In this document: piece after piece, positions 9,309 through 18,453 of the stretch
Layout of the letters: each line of letters opens with the position of its first letter
Position numbering within the stretch: the first letter of the stretch is position 1
From: Deltaproteobacteria bacterium
GTDB lineage: Bacteria; Desulfobacterota; Deferrimicrobia; Deferrimicrobiales; Deferrimicrobiaceae
DNA: 64,000 bases
Assembly: GCA_016218975.1 (NCBI GenBank)
Contig: JACRCO010000037.1
Coordinates: 1-64,000 of the forward strand
Reading direction: 5' to 3'
Made by a program: the position numbers and the translations under genes
Notes under the pieces: generated by a model
Told to the model about the DNA's origin: nothing
The model's database searches: none
What the model saw: the letters and a program-made list of their open reading frames with translations, nothing else

Positions 9309-10609
9309 CGGGCTTCCAGAACATAACGAAGGTCCCGGAACTCAAGAAGCGCATCCTCGTTACATGCGCGCTGCTGATCGTGTACCGGATCGGCGTGTAT
9401 ATTCCCACGCCGGGAATCGACAACCAGGCGCTTTCATCGATCTTCGCCAGCCAGGCCGGGACGCTCTTCGGGTTGATCGACATGTTTTCGGGGGGCGCGC
9501 TAAGCAGGTTCTCCATCTTCACTCTGGGCATCATGCCGTACATCAGCGCGTCGATCATCCTGCAGCTCCTGACCGTCGTGATCCCCCAGTTGGAGAAATT
9601 GTCGAAGGAAGGCGAGCTGGGTCGCAGGAAGATAACCCAGTACACGCGTTATGGAACGGTCCTTCTCTCCCTAATCCAGGGGACGGGAATCGCCGTAGGA
9701 CTCGAGAGCGTCGGCACGGGCGGCACTTCCGTCGTGTACCACCCCGGATGGGAGTTCAGGCTGCTGACGGTCCTTACGCTTACCTCCGGCACCGCGTTCA
9801 TCATGTGGCTCGGGGAGCAGATCACGGAACGCGGGATCGGAAACGGGATTTCCCTCATCATCTTCGCGGGCATCGTGGCCCGATTCCCCAGCGGACTGGT
9901 CCGGACGATGACGCTGATCCGCACGGGAGAAATGTCGCTCTTCATCGGCCTCTTCATCCTTATCCTCATGGTCGGAGTGGTCGGCGTCATCATCTACTTC
10001 GAGCGGGCCCATCGCAGGATACCGGTCCAGTACGCACGCCGTATCGTGGGACGCCGGGTGTACGGCGGGCAGAGCACGCACCTCCCTCTCAAAGTGAACA
10101 CGGCAGGCGTGATCCCTCCCATCTTCGCCTCGTCGATACTGCTGTTCCCGGCGACGCTGGCCAGCTTCATCGCGCACCCGATTACGAAGCGGATCTCCGA
10201 TGCGCTGACCCCGGGGAGCTTCGCATACGAGGGCCTCTACGTCGCGTTCATAATCTTCTTCTGCTATTTCTACACGGCGGTAACCTTCAACCCGGTCGAC
10301 GTAGCGGACAACATGAAGAAGTACGGCGGCTTCGTCCCGGGCATCCGGCCGGGAAAGAAGACGGCGGAATACATAGACAGGATCCTGACCCGCATCACGC
10401 TGGGCGGCGCCCTGTACGTCGCCGTCATCTGCGTACTGCCGAGCATACTGATTTCCCGCTTCAACGTCCCGTTTTACTTCGGCGGAACGGGCCTCCTTAT
10501 AGTGGTGGGCGTAGCCATGGACACCGTACAGCAGATCGAATCGCACCTCATCACTCGCCATTACGAAGGTTTCCTCAAGAAGGGACAAATCAAGGGGAGG
10601 AGGGCATAA
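9302..10609 (+). CDS. secY: Protein translocase channel subunit SecY
   Basis: SecY forms the inner-membrane channel for secreted and membrane proteins. The 435 residues contain about ten hydrophobic segments, the N-terminal [18 protein letters not shown], the plug region [19 protein letters not shown] and the cytoplasmic loop [20 protein letters not shown]. The start is TTG, seven bases inside rplO; it gives MLTGFQNI, which matches the usual MLxxFxNI. It remains in the spc operon, as in nearly all bacteria, and is followed at once by adk. Confidence 0.97.
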   Translation: MLTGFQNITKVPELKKRILVTCALLIVYRIGVYIPTPGIDNQALSSIFASQAGTLFGLIDMFSGGALSRFSIFTLGIMPYISASIILQLLTVVIPQLEKLSKEGELGRRKITQYTRYGTVLLSLIQGTGIAVGLESVGTGGTSVVYHPGWEFRLLTVLTLTSGTAFIMWLGEQITERGIGNGISLIIFAGIVARFPSGLVRTMTLIRTGEMSLFIGLFILILMVGVVGVIIYFERAHRRIPVQYARRIVGRRVYGGQSTHLPLKVNTAGVIPPIFASSILLFPATLASFIAHPITKRISDALTPGSFAYEGLYVAFIIFFCYFYTAVTFNPVDVADNMKKYGGFVPGIRPGKKTAEYIDRILTRITLGGALYVAVICVLPSILISRFNVPFYFGGTGLLIVVGVAMDTVQQIESHLITRHYEGFLKKGQIKGRRA

Positions 10610-10614
10610 GGCCT

Positions 10615-11259
10615 ATGTTGGGAATCATCCTGCTGGGGCCTCCCGGCGCCGGAAAAGGAACGCAGGCGAAGAAAATCTCCGTCGATTTCTCCGTTCCTCA
10701 GATTTCAACCGGAGACATGCTGCGCGAAGCCGTGAAAAACGGGACGGAGATGGGGAAAAAGGCGAAGACCTTCATGGACGCGGGCGGCCTGGTTCCCGAC
10801 GAGGTGGTCATCGGCATAGTAAAAGACCGGCTTCAGGCGGCGGATTGCGCGAAAGGGTTCATCCTCGACGGATTTCCGCGGACCATCCCCCAGGCGGAGG
10901 CCCTCGACCGGGTCACGAAGGACCTGAAAAAGGAAGTTCGCGTTGTGCTTTCACTCGAAGTGGATGAAAACGAACTTATGGAACGCCTCTGCGGGCGGCG
11001 TACGTGCACCGGGTGCGGCGCGATGTACCACGTTAAGTTCAACAGGCCCAAGGCGGACGGAAGGTGCGACAAGTGCGGCACGTCCCTAATCCAGCGGGAT
11101 GACGACAAGGAAGAGACGATAAAGGCGAGGCTCGTGAACTACAAGAAGATGACCGAGCCGCTTCTGGCGTATTACCAGGGAACCGGGAAGATCCGCTCCG
11201 TAATGGCCACGGGAGATATCGGAGATATCTACGCGAACATCGCGAAGCTTCTGCGGTAA
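10615..11259 (+). CDS. adk: Adenylate kinase, zinc-lid form
   Basis: Interconverts ATP plus AMP and two ADP in the cytosol. The ATG here gives 214 residues; the open frame extends upstream only within secY. The P-loop is LLGPPGAGKGTQAKK, followed by the AMP-binding QISTGDMLREAV and LDGFPRTIPQAEAL. The lid carries four cysteines in CTGCGAMYH and CDKCGTSL, indicating a structural zinc site as in Gram-positive and many delta enzymes; E. coli lacks it. The secY-adk-map order is common. Confidence 0.97.
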   Translation: MLGIILLGPPGAGKGTQAKKISVDFSVPQISTGDMLREAVKNGTEMGKKAKTFMDAGGLVPDEVVIGIVKDRLQAADCAKGFILDGFPRTIPQAEALDRVTKDLKKEVRVVLSLEVDENELMERLCGRRTCTGCGAMYHVKFNRPKADGRCDKCGTSLIQRDDDKEETIKARLVNYKKMTEPLLAYYQGTGKIRSVMATGDIGDIYANIAKLLR

Positions 11260-11262
11260 CGA

Positions 11263-12012
11263 ATGATAATCATAAAGTCGCCCCGGGAGATCGAGGCGAT
11301 GAGGCGTGCCGGCGCCATCGTCGGCCGGTTCTTTGAAGAAGTGAAACAGTTGATCCTGCCGGGAGCCACGACGTACTCCCTCGAGGAATTCGCGGAGGAA
11401 TACGTGTCGCGGCATGGCGTCAGGGGGGCGTTCAAGGGATACCTGGGATATCCCGCCAACCTGTGCACGTCGGTCAACGAGGAAGTCGTTCACGGCATCC
11501 CTTCCCGGAAGAAAGTACTGAGGGACGGGGATATCGTAAGCATCGATTTCGGAGTCGTGCTGGACGGGTACTACGGCGATGCGGCAAAAACCTACGCCGT
11601 AGGGGGCGTGCCGGAAGCCTCCCTGAATTTGATGCGGGCGACCGATGCCGCCCTGGCCAGGGGTATCGAGGCGTCGATACCGGGAAACCGGCTCGGCGAC
11701 ATCTCGGCGGCCGTGCAGGAAACGGCGGAAGGCGCAGGGTACTCGGTTGTGCGTGATTTCGTCGGCCACGGAATCGGCAAAAGCATGCATGAGGAGCCGC
11801 AGGTTCCCAATTTCGGCGTACGCGGTACAGGTCCGAAACTGTCGGCAGGCATGGTCCTGGCGATCGAGCCGATGGTAAACGAGGGAGACTGGCAGGTAGA
11901 GGTCATGCAGGACGGCTGGACGGTGGTCACCAGGGACCGCAAGAGGTCGGCGCACTTCGAGCACATGGTCGCCGTGACGGATGAAGGCGCCAGGATCCTC
12001 AGCATTCCCTGA
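11263..12012 (+). CDS. map: Type I methionine aminopeptidase
   Basis: Removes the N-terminal methionine from nascent proteins. The 249 residues have the metal-binding aspartates in [19 protein letters not shown], the histidine in [17 protein letters not shown] and glutamates in [10 protein letters not shown] and HFEHMVAVT. The short form without an N-terminal zinc-finger extension is typical of Gram-negative bacteria. It starts three bases after adk, with no good binding site of its own, suggesting coupling. Confidence 0.96.
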   Translation: MIIIKSPREIEAMRRAGAIVGRFFEEVKQLILPGATTYSLEEFAEEYVSRHGVRGAFKGYLGYPANLCTSVNEEVVHGIPSRKKVLRDGDIVSIDFGVVLDGYYGDAAKTYAVGGVPEASLNLMRATDAALARGIEASIPGNRLGDISAAVQETAEGAGYSVVRDFVGHGIGKSMHEEPQVPNFGVRGTGPKLSAGMVLAIEPMVNEGDWQVEVMQDGWTVVTRDRKRSAHFEHMVAVTDEGARILSIP

Positions 12013-12040
12013 AGCGAAGGGGAGGAAAAGAAAGGAGAAC

Positions 12041-12259
12041 ATGGCGAAGGAAGAAGCCATCGAAGTCGAGGGGACGGTCATCGAACCCCTCCCCAACGCC
12101 ATGTTTCGCGTGGAACTGGACAACAAGATGAGGGTTCTCGCGCACATTTCGGGCAAGATGAGGATGCATTTCATAAAGATCCTCCCGGGCGACCGGGTCA
12201 CGGTGCAGCTGACGCCGTACGACCTGACGCGCGGCCGGATCGTTTACAGATCGAAGTAA
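12041..12259 (+). CDS. infA: Translation initiation factor IF-1
   Basis: IF-1 covers the A site during initiation. The 72-residue OB-fold protein starts [19 protein letters not shown] and has [19 protein letters not shown] and [19 protein letters not shown], family marks throughout. The ATG follows AAAGGAGAAC; an open frame upstream within map is not used. The position between map and rpmJ is normal for this cluster. Confidence 0.97.
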   Translation: MAKEEAIEVEGTVIEPLPNAMFRVELDNKMRVLAHISGKMRMHFIKILPGDRVTVQLTPYDLTRGRIVYRSK

Positions 12260-12271
12260 AGGGGCTTCGCG

Positions 12272-12385
12272 ATGAAAGTCAGGCCGTCGGTGCGCAAAAT
12301 GTGCGTGAAGTGCAAGGTGGTCCGGAGAAAAGGCGTCGTCCGGATCCTCTGCGAAAACCCGAAACACAAGCAGCGCCAGGGCTGA
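12272..12385 (+). CDS. rpmJ: 50S ribosomal protein L36, zinc form
   Basis: A 37-residue protein, the smallest of the 50S subunit. It reads [19 protein letters not shown], then a stretch ending [11 protein letters not shown]. The CxxC pair, the later cysteine and the histidine make the canonical zinc ribbon, so this is the C+ form. It lies 12 bases after infA and 39 before rpsM. The gene is short enough to be missed by length-filtered gene callers. Confidence 0.97.
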   Translation: MKVRPSVRKMCVKCKVVRRKGVVRILCENPKHKQRQG

Positions 12386-12424
12386 TAGCGCAAGGCGCGG
12401 AACGCAAAGGGCCAGGAGGGGCAT

Positions 12425-12808
12425 TTGGCACGAATAGCAGGAGTGGATATCCCCAAGAACAAGAAGATCGGGGCCGCGCTGTCCTACATTTACGGCATCG
12501 GGCCGACGACGGCGATGAAGATCCTCGAGGAGGCGAGAGTGTCCGCGGACACCCGGACCAATACGCTCACCGAGGATCAGGTCGCTCGAATCCGGGACGT
12601 CATCGACGCGAACTACCGCGTCGAGGGAGACTTGCGCAAGGAAGTCTCCATGAACATCAAGCGCCTGATGGATCTCGGCACGTACAGGGGGCTGCGGCAC
12701 AGGAAAGGGCTTCCGGCGCGGGGGCAGCGCACGCACACGAATGCAAGGACGCGCAAGGGCCCGAGAAAGGGCGCGGTCGCAAGGAAGAAGGAACCCACCA
12801 AGAAGTAG
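12425..12808 (+). CDS. rpsM: 30S ribosomal protein S13
   Basis: S13 in the 30S head contacts L5 and P-site tRNA. The 127 residues open [20 protein letters not shown] and include the helix-hairpin-helix [14 protein letters not shown] and the basic tail [18 protein letters not shown]. The start codon is TTG, preceded by GGCCAGGAGGGGCA. In many bacteria this begins the alpha operon, but no promoter is evident in the 39-base gap from rpmJ. Confidence 0.97.
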   Translation: MARIAGVDIPKNKKIGAALSYIYGIGPTTAMKILEEARVSADTRTNTLTEDQVARIRDVIDANYRVEGDLRKEVSMNIKRLMDLGTYRGLRHRKGLPARGQRTHTNARTRKGPRKGAVARKKEPTKK

Positions 12809-12818
12809 GAAGAGAACC

Positions 12819-12838
12819 TTCCCGCCGCACGGCGGGAA
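12819..12838 (+). other. Perfect 9-bp hairpin between rpsM and rpsK
   Basis: TTCCCGCCG pairs perfectly with CGGCGGGAA across a two-base gap, in the 42-base rpsM-rpsK spacer. No T-run follows; instead the ACCGGAGGAAGG ribosome binding site of rpsK starts four bases after the stem. It is therefore more likely a translational or mRNA-processing element than a terminator. Binding by S4, the usual alpha-operon regulator, is only a guess. Confidence 0.55.
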
Positions 12839-12850
12839 ACCGGAGGAAGG

Positions 12851-13240
12851 ATGGCAACGCCGAAGAGGAAAGGAAAGCGGAAGGTCCGGAAGAACGTCCC
12901 CGTGGGCATGGCCCACATAAAGGCGACCTTCAACAACACGATCATCACGATAACAGATCCGGACGGGAACACCCTGGCGTGGTGCAGCTCGGGATCGAAG
13001 GGGTTCAAGGGGTCGAGGAAAAGCACTCCGTTCGCCGCCACGGTCGCGGCGGAGGAGGTGGCGAAGAAGGCGATGGAATGCGGATTGAATACCGTGTCCG
13101 TGCATATAAAAGGGCCGGGCTCCGGCAGGGAAGCGGCGCTGCGCACTCTGCAGGCCGCGGGCTTGAAGATCAATTATATCCGGGACGTGACGCCGATTCC
13201 TCACAACGGGTGCCGGCCGCCGAAGCGGCGCCGGGTGTGA
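12851..13240 (+). CDS. rpsK: 30S ribosomal protein S11
   Basis: S11 forms the 30S platform near the E site. The 129 residues have a lysine-rich N-terminus ([16 protein letters not shown]) and the core [19 protein letters not shown], then [14 protein letters not shown]. The C-terminal [20 protein letters not shown] is the diagnostic end of the family. A CCGGAGGAAGG site lies just downstream of the intergenic hairpin. Confidence 0.97.
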   Translation: MATPKRKGKRKVRKNVPVGMAHIKATFNNTIITITDPDGNTLAWCSSGSKGFKGSRKSTPFAATVAAEEVAKKAMECGLNTVSVHIKGPGSGREAALRTLQAAGLKINYIRDVTPIPHNGCRPPKRRRV

Positions 13241-13275
13241 ACAAAGGGCGTACATAAGGAACAGGAGGAAGGGAT

Positions 13276-13902
13276 TTGGCCAGGTATCGCGAAGCGGTAT
13301 GCCGGCTCTGCCGGAGAGAGGGCATCGAACTCTACCTGAAGGGAGACCGCTGCTTTACGGACAAGTGCGCGATCAAGCGGCGGGGTTATCCCCCCGGGCA
13401 GCACGGGCAGCGGCGTCCCAAGCACAGCGATTACGGGGTACAGCTCCGGGAGAAGCAGAAGGCCAAGCGCATTTACGGGCTCCTGGAGAAGCAGTTCCGG
13501 AACTACTTCGAAAAGGCCGACAGGATGAAGGGGAAGACGGGCGACAACCTGCTGATCCTTCTGGAGCGCCGGCTGGACAGCGTGGTCTACAAGCTGGGAT
13601 TCGCGCAGACGCGCAGGGAGAGCAGGCAGCTCGTGCGGCACGGGCACTTCAAGGTCGGCGGACGCAAGGTGAACATCCCGTCGTTCCTCGTTTGCACCGG
13701 TGATGTCGTGGAACTCCGGGAAAAGAGCCGGAAGATCCCGACGCTCAACGAGGCGCTGGAGGCCGTGGTCCGCAAGGGGATTCCTCCCTGGCTCGAGCTG
13801 GACCGGGAGAACTATCGCGGGTCGGTCAAGACGCTGCCTTCGCGCGCGGACATCAAGGAGCCGATCCAGGAGCAGCTGATCGTGGAACTTTACTCGAAGT
13901 AA
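13276..13902 (+). CDS. rpsD: 30S ribosomal protein S4, zinc form
   Basis: S4 nucleates 30S body assembly and in many bacteria represses the alpha operon. The 208 residues start [20 protein letters not shown] and hold four cysteines (CRLC, then CFTDKC), the zinc-binding N-domain of the C+ type. The S4 RNA-binding domain is seen in [20 protein letters not shown] and [19 protein letters not shown]. Initiation is at TTG behind ACAGGAGGAAGGG. Confidence 0.97.
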   Translation: MARYREAVCRLCRREGIELYLKGDRCFTDKCAIKRRGYPPGQHGQRRPKHSDYGVQLREKQKAKRIYGLLEKQFRNYFEKADRMKGKTGDNLLILLERRLDSVVYKLGFAQTRRESRQLVRHGHFKVGGRKVNIPSFLVCTGDVVELREKSRKIPTLNEALEAVVRKGIPPWLELDRENYRGSVKTLPSRADIKEPIQEQLIVELYSK

Positions 13903-13929
13903 GCATTCCGGGGCGAAGAAGGGGGCACC

Positions 13930-14937
13930 ATGTTCCAGCGAAATTGGAAGCAGTTGATAAAGCCGAGGCGCATCGAGATCCAGTCCGATTCGGCGACCTC
14001 GGATTACGGAAAATTCGTGGCCGAGCCCCTCGAAAGGGGCTACGGTACGACATTGGGGAATTCGATTCGAAGGATCCTCCTGTCCTCGCTCCAGGGGGCG
14101 GCGATCACGTCGGTGCGGATCGAAGGGGTGCAGCACGAGTTCTCCACCATCGTGGGGGTAGTGGAGGACGTCACGGATATAGTCCTCAACCTCAAGGAGA
14201 TCCGGCTGAGGATGCATTCCCCGGAGCCGCGGAACCTGTACGTGGAAGCCAAGGGACCCAGGAGGGTCAAGGGGTCCGACATACAGCCCGATCCGATGAT
14301 CGAGATCCTTAACAAGGATCACCATATCGCGGAGCTATCGGAGAACGCGACGCTGAAGATGGAAATGACCGTACGGATGGGCAAAGGGTACGTGCCCGCG
14401 GAACGGAACCTCGAGGAAGGCGCGCCGATCGGCACGATCCCCATCGACGCCATCTTCTCCCCGATCCGCAAGGTGAATTTCACGGTGTCGAACGCACGCG
14501 TGGGGCAGCAGACCGATTACGACAGGCTGACGCTGGAGGTGTGGACGGACGGTTCCATCCTGCCGGCCGACGCCGTGGCCTATGCGGCGAAGATACTGAA
14601 GGACCAGTCGACGGTGTTCATCAATTTCGACGAGGAGGCGGAGCTGCCCGACGAACCGGCCCACCTGGAAGGCGGGGCGGTGAACGAGAACCTCTACAAG
14701 CCGGTAGAGGAGCTCGAGCTTTCGGTACGGGCATACAACTGTCTCAAGAACGCGGACATAAAGTACATCGGCGAACTGGTCCAGCGTTCCGAGCAGGAGA
14801 TGCTCAAGACGAAGAACTTCGGCAAGAAGAGCCTGAACGAGATCAAGGAAGTTCTCCATGGGATGGGATTGTCGCTCGGGATGAAGGTAGAGAGCTTCAC
14901 TCCGGAGAAGTTCAGCCCGGCAAGAGAAGAAGACTGA
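13930..14937 (+). CDS. rpoA: RNA polymerase alpha subunit
   Basis: The 335 residues carry both RpoA domains. The N-domain, which dimerises and scaffolds beta and beta-prime, spans about residues 1-235, with [20 protein letters not shown] and [18 protein letters not shown]. The C-domain, which binds UP elements and activators, covers about 255-325, with [19 protein letters not shown] and [20 protein letters not shown]. It lies between rpsD and rplQ as in most bacteria. ATG follows GAAGAAGGGGGC. Confidence 0.98.
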   Translation: MFQRNWKQLIKPRRIEIQSDSATSDYGKFVAEPLERGYGTTLGNSIRRILLSSLQGAAITSVRIEGVQHEFSTIVGVVEDVTDIVLNLKEIRLRMHSPEPRNLYVEAKGPRRVKGSDIQPDPMIEILNKDHHIAELSENATLKMEMTVRMGKGYVPAERNLEEGAPIGTIPIDAIFSPIRKVNFTVSNARVGQQTDYDRLTLEVWTDGSILPADAVAYAAKILKDQSTVFINFDEEAELPDEPAHLEGGAVNENLYKPVEELELSVRAYNCLKNADIKYIGELVQRSEQEMLKTKNFGKKSLNEIKEVLHGMGLSLGMKVESFTPEKFSPAREED

Positions 14938-14963
14938 CAAATCAGGATATACGGGGAAGCAAC

Positions 14964-15521
14964 ATGCGTCACGCCATGGACCACCGGAAACTGCGCCGCA
15001 ATCCGTCACACCGGAAGGCGATGCTCAAGAACCTGATGAACTCGCTGGTTCGATCGGAAAGGATCGAAACCACCGTCGCAAGGGCTAAGGAGCTCCGCCG
15101 GCTCGCGGACAGGCTGATCACCCTCGGGAAAAAGGAAACGATGCACGCGAGGCGGCTCGTCTTCTCGATGCTCGGCGACAAGAAGAACACGGAGAAACTG
15201 TTCGGAGGGCTTGCAGGCCGGTTCTCGGAGCGCGCGGGAGGTTATACCAGGATCATCCGCACGGGGTTCCGGGCGGGGGACGGCGCTGAGATGGCGTTCC
15301 TCGAATACCTTCCGATAGAGGAGAAGAAGGCCGGAGCGAAGAAGGGGAAGAAGAAGGCGGCCGGCAAGGGCAAGGCCGGAGCGGCCAGGCCCAGGACCGC
15401 GAAACCGGCGGCGAAGAAGGAAGCCGCCGTGAAGGGCGCGGAGAAGGAAGAGGGTGGGAAGCCTTCCGCGAGAAAAAGGGCCGCAAAGCCCAAAGCCGGG
15501 AAAATGCCCGAAAACGAATAA
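14964..15521 (+). CDS. rplQ: 50S ribosomal protein L17 with long basic tail
   Basis: L17 sits at the bottom of the 50S subunit near the tunnel exit. The first 115 residues or so are standard: [40 protein letters not shown] and [20 protein letters not shown]. The protein then continues to 185 residues with about 70 residues of almost only Lys, Ala, Gly, Glu, Arg and Pro (for example [20 protein letters not shown]), like a histone H1 tail. Typical L17 is about 115-130 residues. The frame extends upstream into rpoA sequence, but the ATG here gives the family start. It is the last gene before a terminator. Confidence 0.95.
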   Translation: MRHAMDHRKLRRNPSHRKAMLKNLMNSLVRSERIETTVARAKELRRLADRLITLGKKETMHARRLVFSMLGDKKNTEKLFGGLAGRFSERAGGYTRIIRTGFRAGDGAEMAFLEYLPIEEKKAGAKKGKKKAAGKGKAGAARPRTAKPAAKKEAAVKGAEKEEGGKPSARKRAAKPKAGKMPENE

Positions 15522-15544
15522 TCGATTTCAATATAACGGATAAT

Positions 15545-15575
15545 AAACAAAAGGCGCCTTGGGCGCCTTTTGTTT
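15545..15575 (+). terminator. Intrinsic terminator of the ribosomal operon
   Basis: A 14-bp perfect stem (AACAAAAGGCGCC with GGCGCCTTTTGTT, plus an outer A-T pair) closes on a TTG loop, 23 bases after the rplQ stop. The A-rich and T-rich arms give a stem that can end transcription in either direction. It separates the ribosomal block from feoB. Confidence 0.9.
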
Positions 15576-15615
15576 AGGGGCCGATTTCAAATACCGCACG
15601 GTCGGCGGCGAATCT

Positions 15616-17601
15616 ATGCAGCAAACGGATCGCAATCCGATTCATGTACATGCCATGCCGCCCGGCAAGGTAATACTTGTAGGCAACCCCAACGTCGGGA
15701 AAAGCGTGGTCTTCGGATACCTGACGGGCAGGTACGTGACCGTTTCCAACTATCCCGGGACGACGGTCGAGATCACCAGGGGCGAGGCAAGGGACAGGGG
15801 TAACGTTTTCGAGGTAATCGATACCCCGGGCGTATATTCCCTTCTCCCGATGTCCGAGGACGAACGGGTCACCCGGGACATCCTTATGGCCGAGCCCGCC
15901 GCGCGTATCATCCAGGTCTGCGATGCGAAAAACATGCGCAGGTCCCTCATGATCACCCTTCAGCTTGCGGAGATGGGCCTCCCCGTCGTCCTTGCCGTCA
16001 ACATGGCCGACGAGGCGATGGCCCGCGGCGTCATGCCCAGGCTGGATGAACTGGAAAAGAAGATCGGCATGCCCGCCGTGCCTACCGTCGCGATCAGGAA
16101 AAAGGGCGTTGACCGCCTCATCGGATTGTCGGAGAGATCGAGTCCGTCCGATCTGCGGATTTCGTACGGCGAAAAGATCGATACCGCCGTCTCGGGCATG
16201 GAGGCGCTTATTCCCGAACATGCGCCGCTCGGGAAGCGCGCCCTTGCACTGATGCTTCTGTGCGGCGACGATTCCCTTACGCCCTGGCTGGCGGAAAACG
16301 TGAAGGGCGAAAAAATCCGGAAGATGAACGCCATCCGGAACCGGCTCGTGGAGGAAACGGGTGAGGACGTCGCGTACAGGGTCAACCAGTTCCGGCTTCA
16401 GTGGATCGACTCCATACTCGACGAGGCCGGAGAAGAACCCTCCGGCGCAAGGGGCACCGACTGGACGCAGGTCTTCGGGCGGTACGCCATGGACCCGGTG
16501 TACGGCATGCCCATCCTTCTCGGAGTCCTGTTTCTCGCCTATGAATTCGTAGGCGTTTTCGGAGCCAAATATCTCGTGGACCTCCTGGAGGGGAGCGTGT
16601 TCGGGAAGGGGATCGTCCCGGCGGTTTCCTGGCTCGCCGAGCGGACCGTCCCGTGGGCGATCGCGAGGGACTTCCTCGTCGGGCCTTACGGGATGATCTC
16701 CATGGCGCTTTCATACGCCATCGCGATCGTGCTTCCTATCGTGGGCACTTTTTTCCTCGGGTTCGGTATCCTGGAAGATTCCGGATACCTGCCTCGACTC
16801 GCCGTCATGGTCGACCGCGTGTTCAAGCGGATCGGTTGCAACGGGAAGGCGGTGCTTCCCATGATCCTCGGGCTGGGTTGCGACACCATGGCCACGCTGA
16901 CGACACGGATCCTCGAGACGCGCAAGGAACGGGTCATAGTGACGCTTCTCCTTGCCCTGGGCATTCCATGCTCTGCGCAACTCGGCGTGATCCTGGGGAT
17001 GCTGGGGAAAGTCGGCCCCGCGGCCACCTTGACGTGGGTGGCCGTCCTGCTTGGCGTCATCCTCGCCGTCGGCTGGCTCGCGTCGAAGGTCATCCCGGGG
17101 GAGTCCGCGGACTTTATCCTCGAGATTCCGCCCATCCGCTTGCCGCAGCTCGGCAATCTCGCCGTCAAGACGATGGCGCGGATCGAATGGTACCTGAGGG
17201 AGGCGGTTCCCCTGTTCCTGCTTGGGACCTTCATCCTTTTCGCCGCCGACCGTTTCGGGTGGCTGCTGTGGCTGCAAAAAGCCGCGGAGCCCCTCGTTGT
17301 CGGAGCCCTGGACCTCCCGCCGAAGACCGCGGAGGCGTTTCTCATCGGTTTCCTGCGCCGGGATTACGGCGCAGCCGGGCTGTTCGACATGGCGAGGGCC
17401 GGGCTTCTCACCAATCTCCAGGTCGTCGTGAGCCTCGTCACCATAACGCTTTTCATCCCTTGCCTTGCGAATTTCCTCGTTATCGTGAAGGAGCACGGTT
17501 CGAAAGTCGCCGCGGGAATGGCGGCGTTCATATTCCCGTTCGCAATCCTGGTCGGGGCGCTCGTGAATTACGCGGCGAAAAAAATGGGGATCGCGTTCTG
17601 A
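15616..17601 (+). CDS. feoB: Ferrous iron transporter FeoB
   Basis: FeoB moves Fe2+ across the inner membrane, powered or gated by its cytosolic G-protein domain. From this ATG it has 661 residues. The G motifs are GNPNVGKS (G1), DTPG (G3) and NMAD (G4), at about residues 22-135. The membrane part starts near residue 300 and has the Gate motifs with conserved cysteines, GLGCDTMATLTTR and GIPCSAQLGVI. A start at 15655 is possible, and neither has a strong binding site; the open frame before 15616 runs through the terminator and is unlikely. No free feoA lies upstream; the FeoA domain is two genes downstream. Confidence 0.93.
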   Translation: MQQTDRNPIHVHAMPPGKVILVGNPNVGKSVVFGYLTGRYVTVSNYPGTTVEITRGEARDRGNVFEVIDTPGVYSLLPMSEDERVTRDILMAEPAARIIQVCDAKNMRRSLMITLQLAEMGLPVVLAVNMADEAMARGVMPRLDELEKKIGMPAVPTVAIRKKGVDRLIGLSERSSPSDLRISYGEKIDTAVSGMEALIPEHAPLGKRALALMLLCGDDSLTPWLAENVKGEKIRKMNAIRNRLVEETGEDVAYRVNQFRLQWIDSILDEAGEEPSGARGTDWTQVFGRYAMDPVYGMPILLGVLFLAYEFVGVFGAKYLVDLLEGSVFGKGIVPAVSWLAERTVPWAIARDFLVGPYGMISMALSYAIAIVLPIVGTFFLGFGILEDSGYLPRLAVMVDRVFKRIGCNGKAVLPMILGLGCDTMATLTTRILETRKERVIVTLLLALGIPCSAQLGVILGMLGKVGPAATLTWVAVLLGVILAVGWLASKVIPGESADFILEIPPIRLPQLGNLAVKTMARIEWYLREAVPLFLLGTFILFAADRFGWLLWLQKAAEPLVVGALDLPPKTAEAFLIGFLRRDYGAAGLFDMARAGLLTNLQVVVSLVTITLFIPCLANFLVIVKEHGSKVAAGMAAFIFPFAILVGALVNYAAKKMGIAF

Positions 17602-17614
17602 CGCGGGTGATGAC

Positions 17615-17809
17615 TTGAATATCAGGTGCCCGCTTTGCCAATATGAAATAGACCCGTCCCTGGCGGGATGCAGGACCGGCTGTCCCATGGGAAAGAGCTG
17701 CTCGCTGGTCTGCTGTCCGAGGTGCCGTTATTCGTTTCCCATGCCGGAATCGAAAGTCGTGAATTTTTTGAAGTCCCTCTTCGGGGCAAGGAAAGGAACC
17801 CGGCCATGA
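17615..17809 (+). CDS. Small eight-cysteine protein of the feo locus
   Basis: A 64-residue protein of unknown function. Cysteines are at positions 5, 8, 19, 23, 29, 33, 34 and 37, in the pattern CPLC, CRTGC, C, CC and C, followed by the short tail ESKVVNFLKSLFGARKG, which could form an amphipathic helix. The spacing suggests zinc or Fe-S binding, but no known domain is recognised. It starts at TTG (GGTGATGAC upstream), 13 bases after feoB, and its stop overlaps the next gene by ATGA. The context points to a role in iron uptake or in sensing beside FeoB, comparable in position, not in sequence, to FeoC. Confidence 0.75.
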   Translation: MNIRCPLCQYEIDPSLAGCRTGCPMGKSCSLVCCPRCRYSFPMPESKVVNFLKSLFGARKGTRP

Positions 17810-18453
17810 CCGAGTACGGGCAGGACGAAATCCTGGAGCTGATCTGGACGCTGCGGGAGGAGAACTGCTCCTCGAAACGGCGGCTGCTGGAGCGGTCCGA
17901 AGAGGAGCGTCCTGAAGGGATATTGGAGGAGTTGCGCGCGGCGGGACTTGTCGACGCGGCGGAGGACGATATTCGTCTTACGCAGGCCGGAGAAGAGAGG
18001 GCTCGGGGGATCATCAGGCGCCACAGGCTTGCGGAAGTGCTGCTGCAGAACCTCTTCGACCTCGATCCGTTCCAGATGGAAAGCAGCGCGTGCAAGTTCG
18101 AGCACATCCTGACCACCCAGGTGACCGACAGCGTCTGCTCGTTCCTTGGGCATCCGCCGGTCTGCCCTCACGGGAGGGCGATCCCGCGCGGGGAATGCTG
18201 CGACCGCATCCGGGCGGATGTCCAGCCTCTCGTGACCCGCCTTTCCGACGCCGCGCTCGGGGACGGCGTGCGCATCGTCTTCATCACCCCGAAATCAAGG
18301 AAGCGGCTCGAAAAACTGAGCTCGCTCGGTATCGTTCCGGGAAGCAGCCTGCGGCTTCTCCAGAGGAACCCCTCCTTCGTGCTGCAGATAGGGGAAACCA
18401 CGGTCGCGGTGGACAGGGACATCACGGATGAGATCTACGTCAAGCGCGCGTAG
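17806..18453 (+). CDS. DtxR/MntR-family metalloregulator with C-terminal FeoA domain
   Basis: Probably an iron-responsive repressor of the feo operon. The 215 residues show a winged-helix N-domain (about 1-65, TEYGQDEILELIWTLREE and GLVDAAEDDIRLTQAGEERA), a metal-binding dimerisation domain (about 66-135, ARGIIRRHRLAEVLLQ, SACKFEHILT, CPHGRAIPRGECC) and an SH3-like FeoA domain (about 145-215, LSSLGIVPGSSLRLLQRNP). Cysteine ligands in CKFEH and PVCPHG are typical of iron-sensing members. The longer frame from 17668 overlaps the Cys-rich gene and lacks homology, so the ATG in the ATGA overlap is chosen. Confidence 0.88.
   Translation: MTEYGQDEILELIWTLREENCSSKRRLLERSEEERPEGILEELRAAGLVDAAEDDIRLTQAGEERARGIIRRHRLAEVLLQNLFDLDPFQMESSACKFEHILTTQVTDSVCSFLGHPPVCPHGRAIPRGECCDRIRADVQPLVTRLSDAALGDGVRIVFITPKSRKRLEKLSSLGIVPGSSLRLLQRNPSFVLQIGETTVAVDRDITDEIYVKRA

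Noticed and set aside
9364-10614. Long open frame on the plus strand ahead of adk
   Set aside because: This stretch is secY in another frame; only the part from 10615 is a real protein (adenylate kinase).
15559-15615. Upstream extension of FeoB by 19 residues
   Set aside because: The extension would start inside the ribosomal-operon terminator and has no family similarity.
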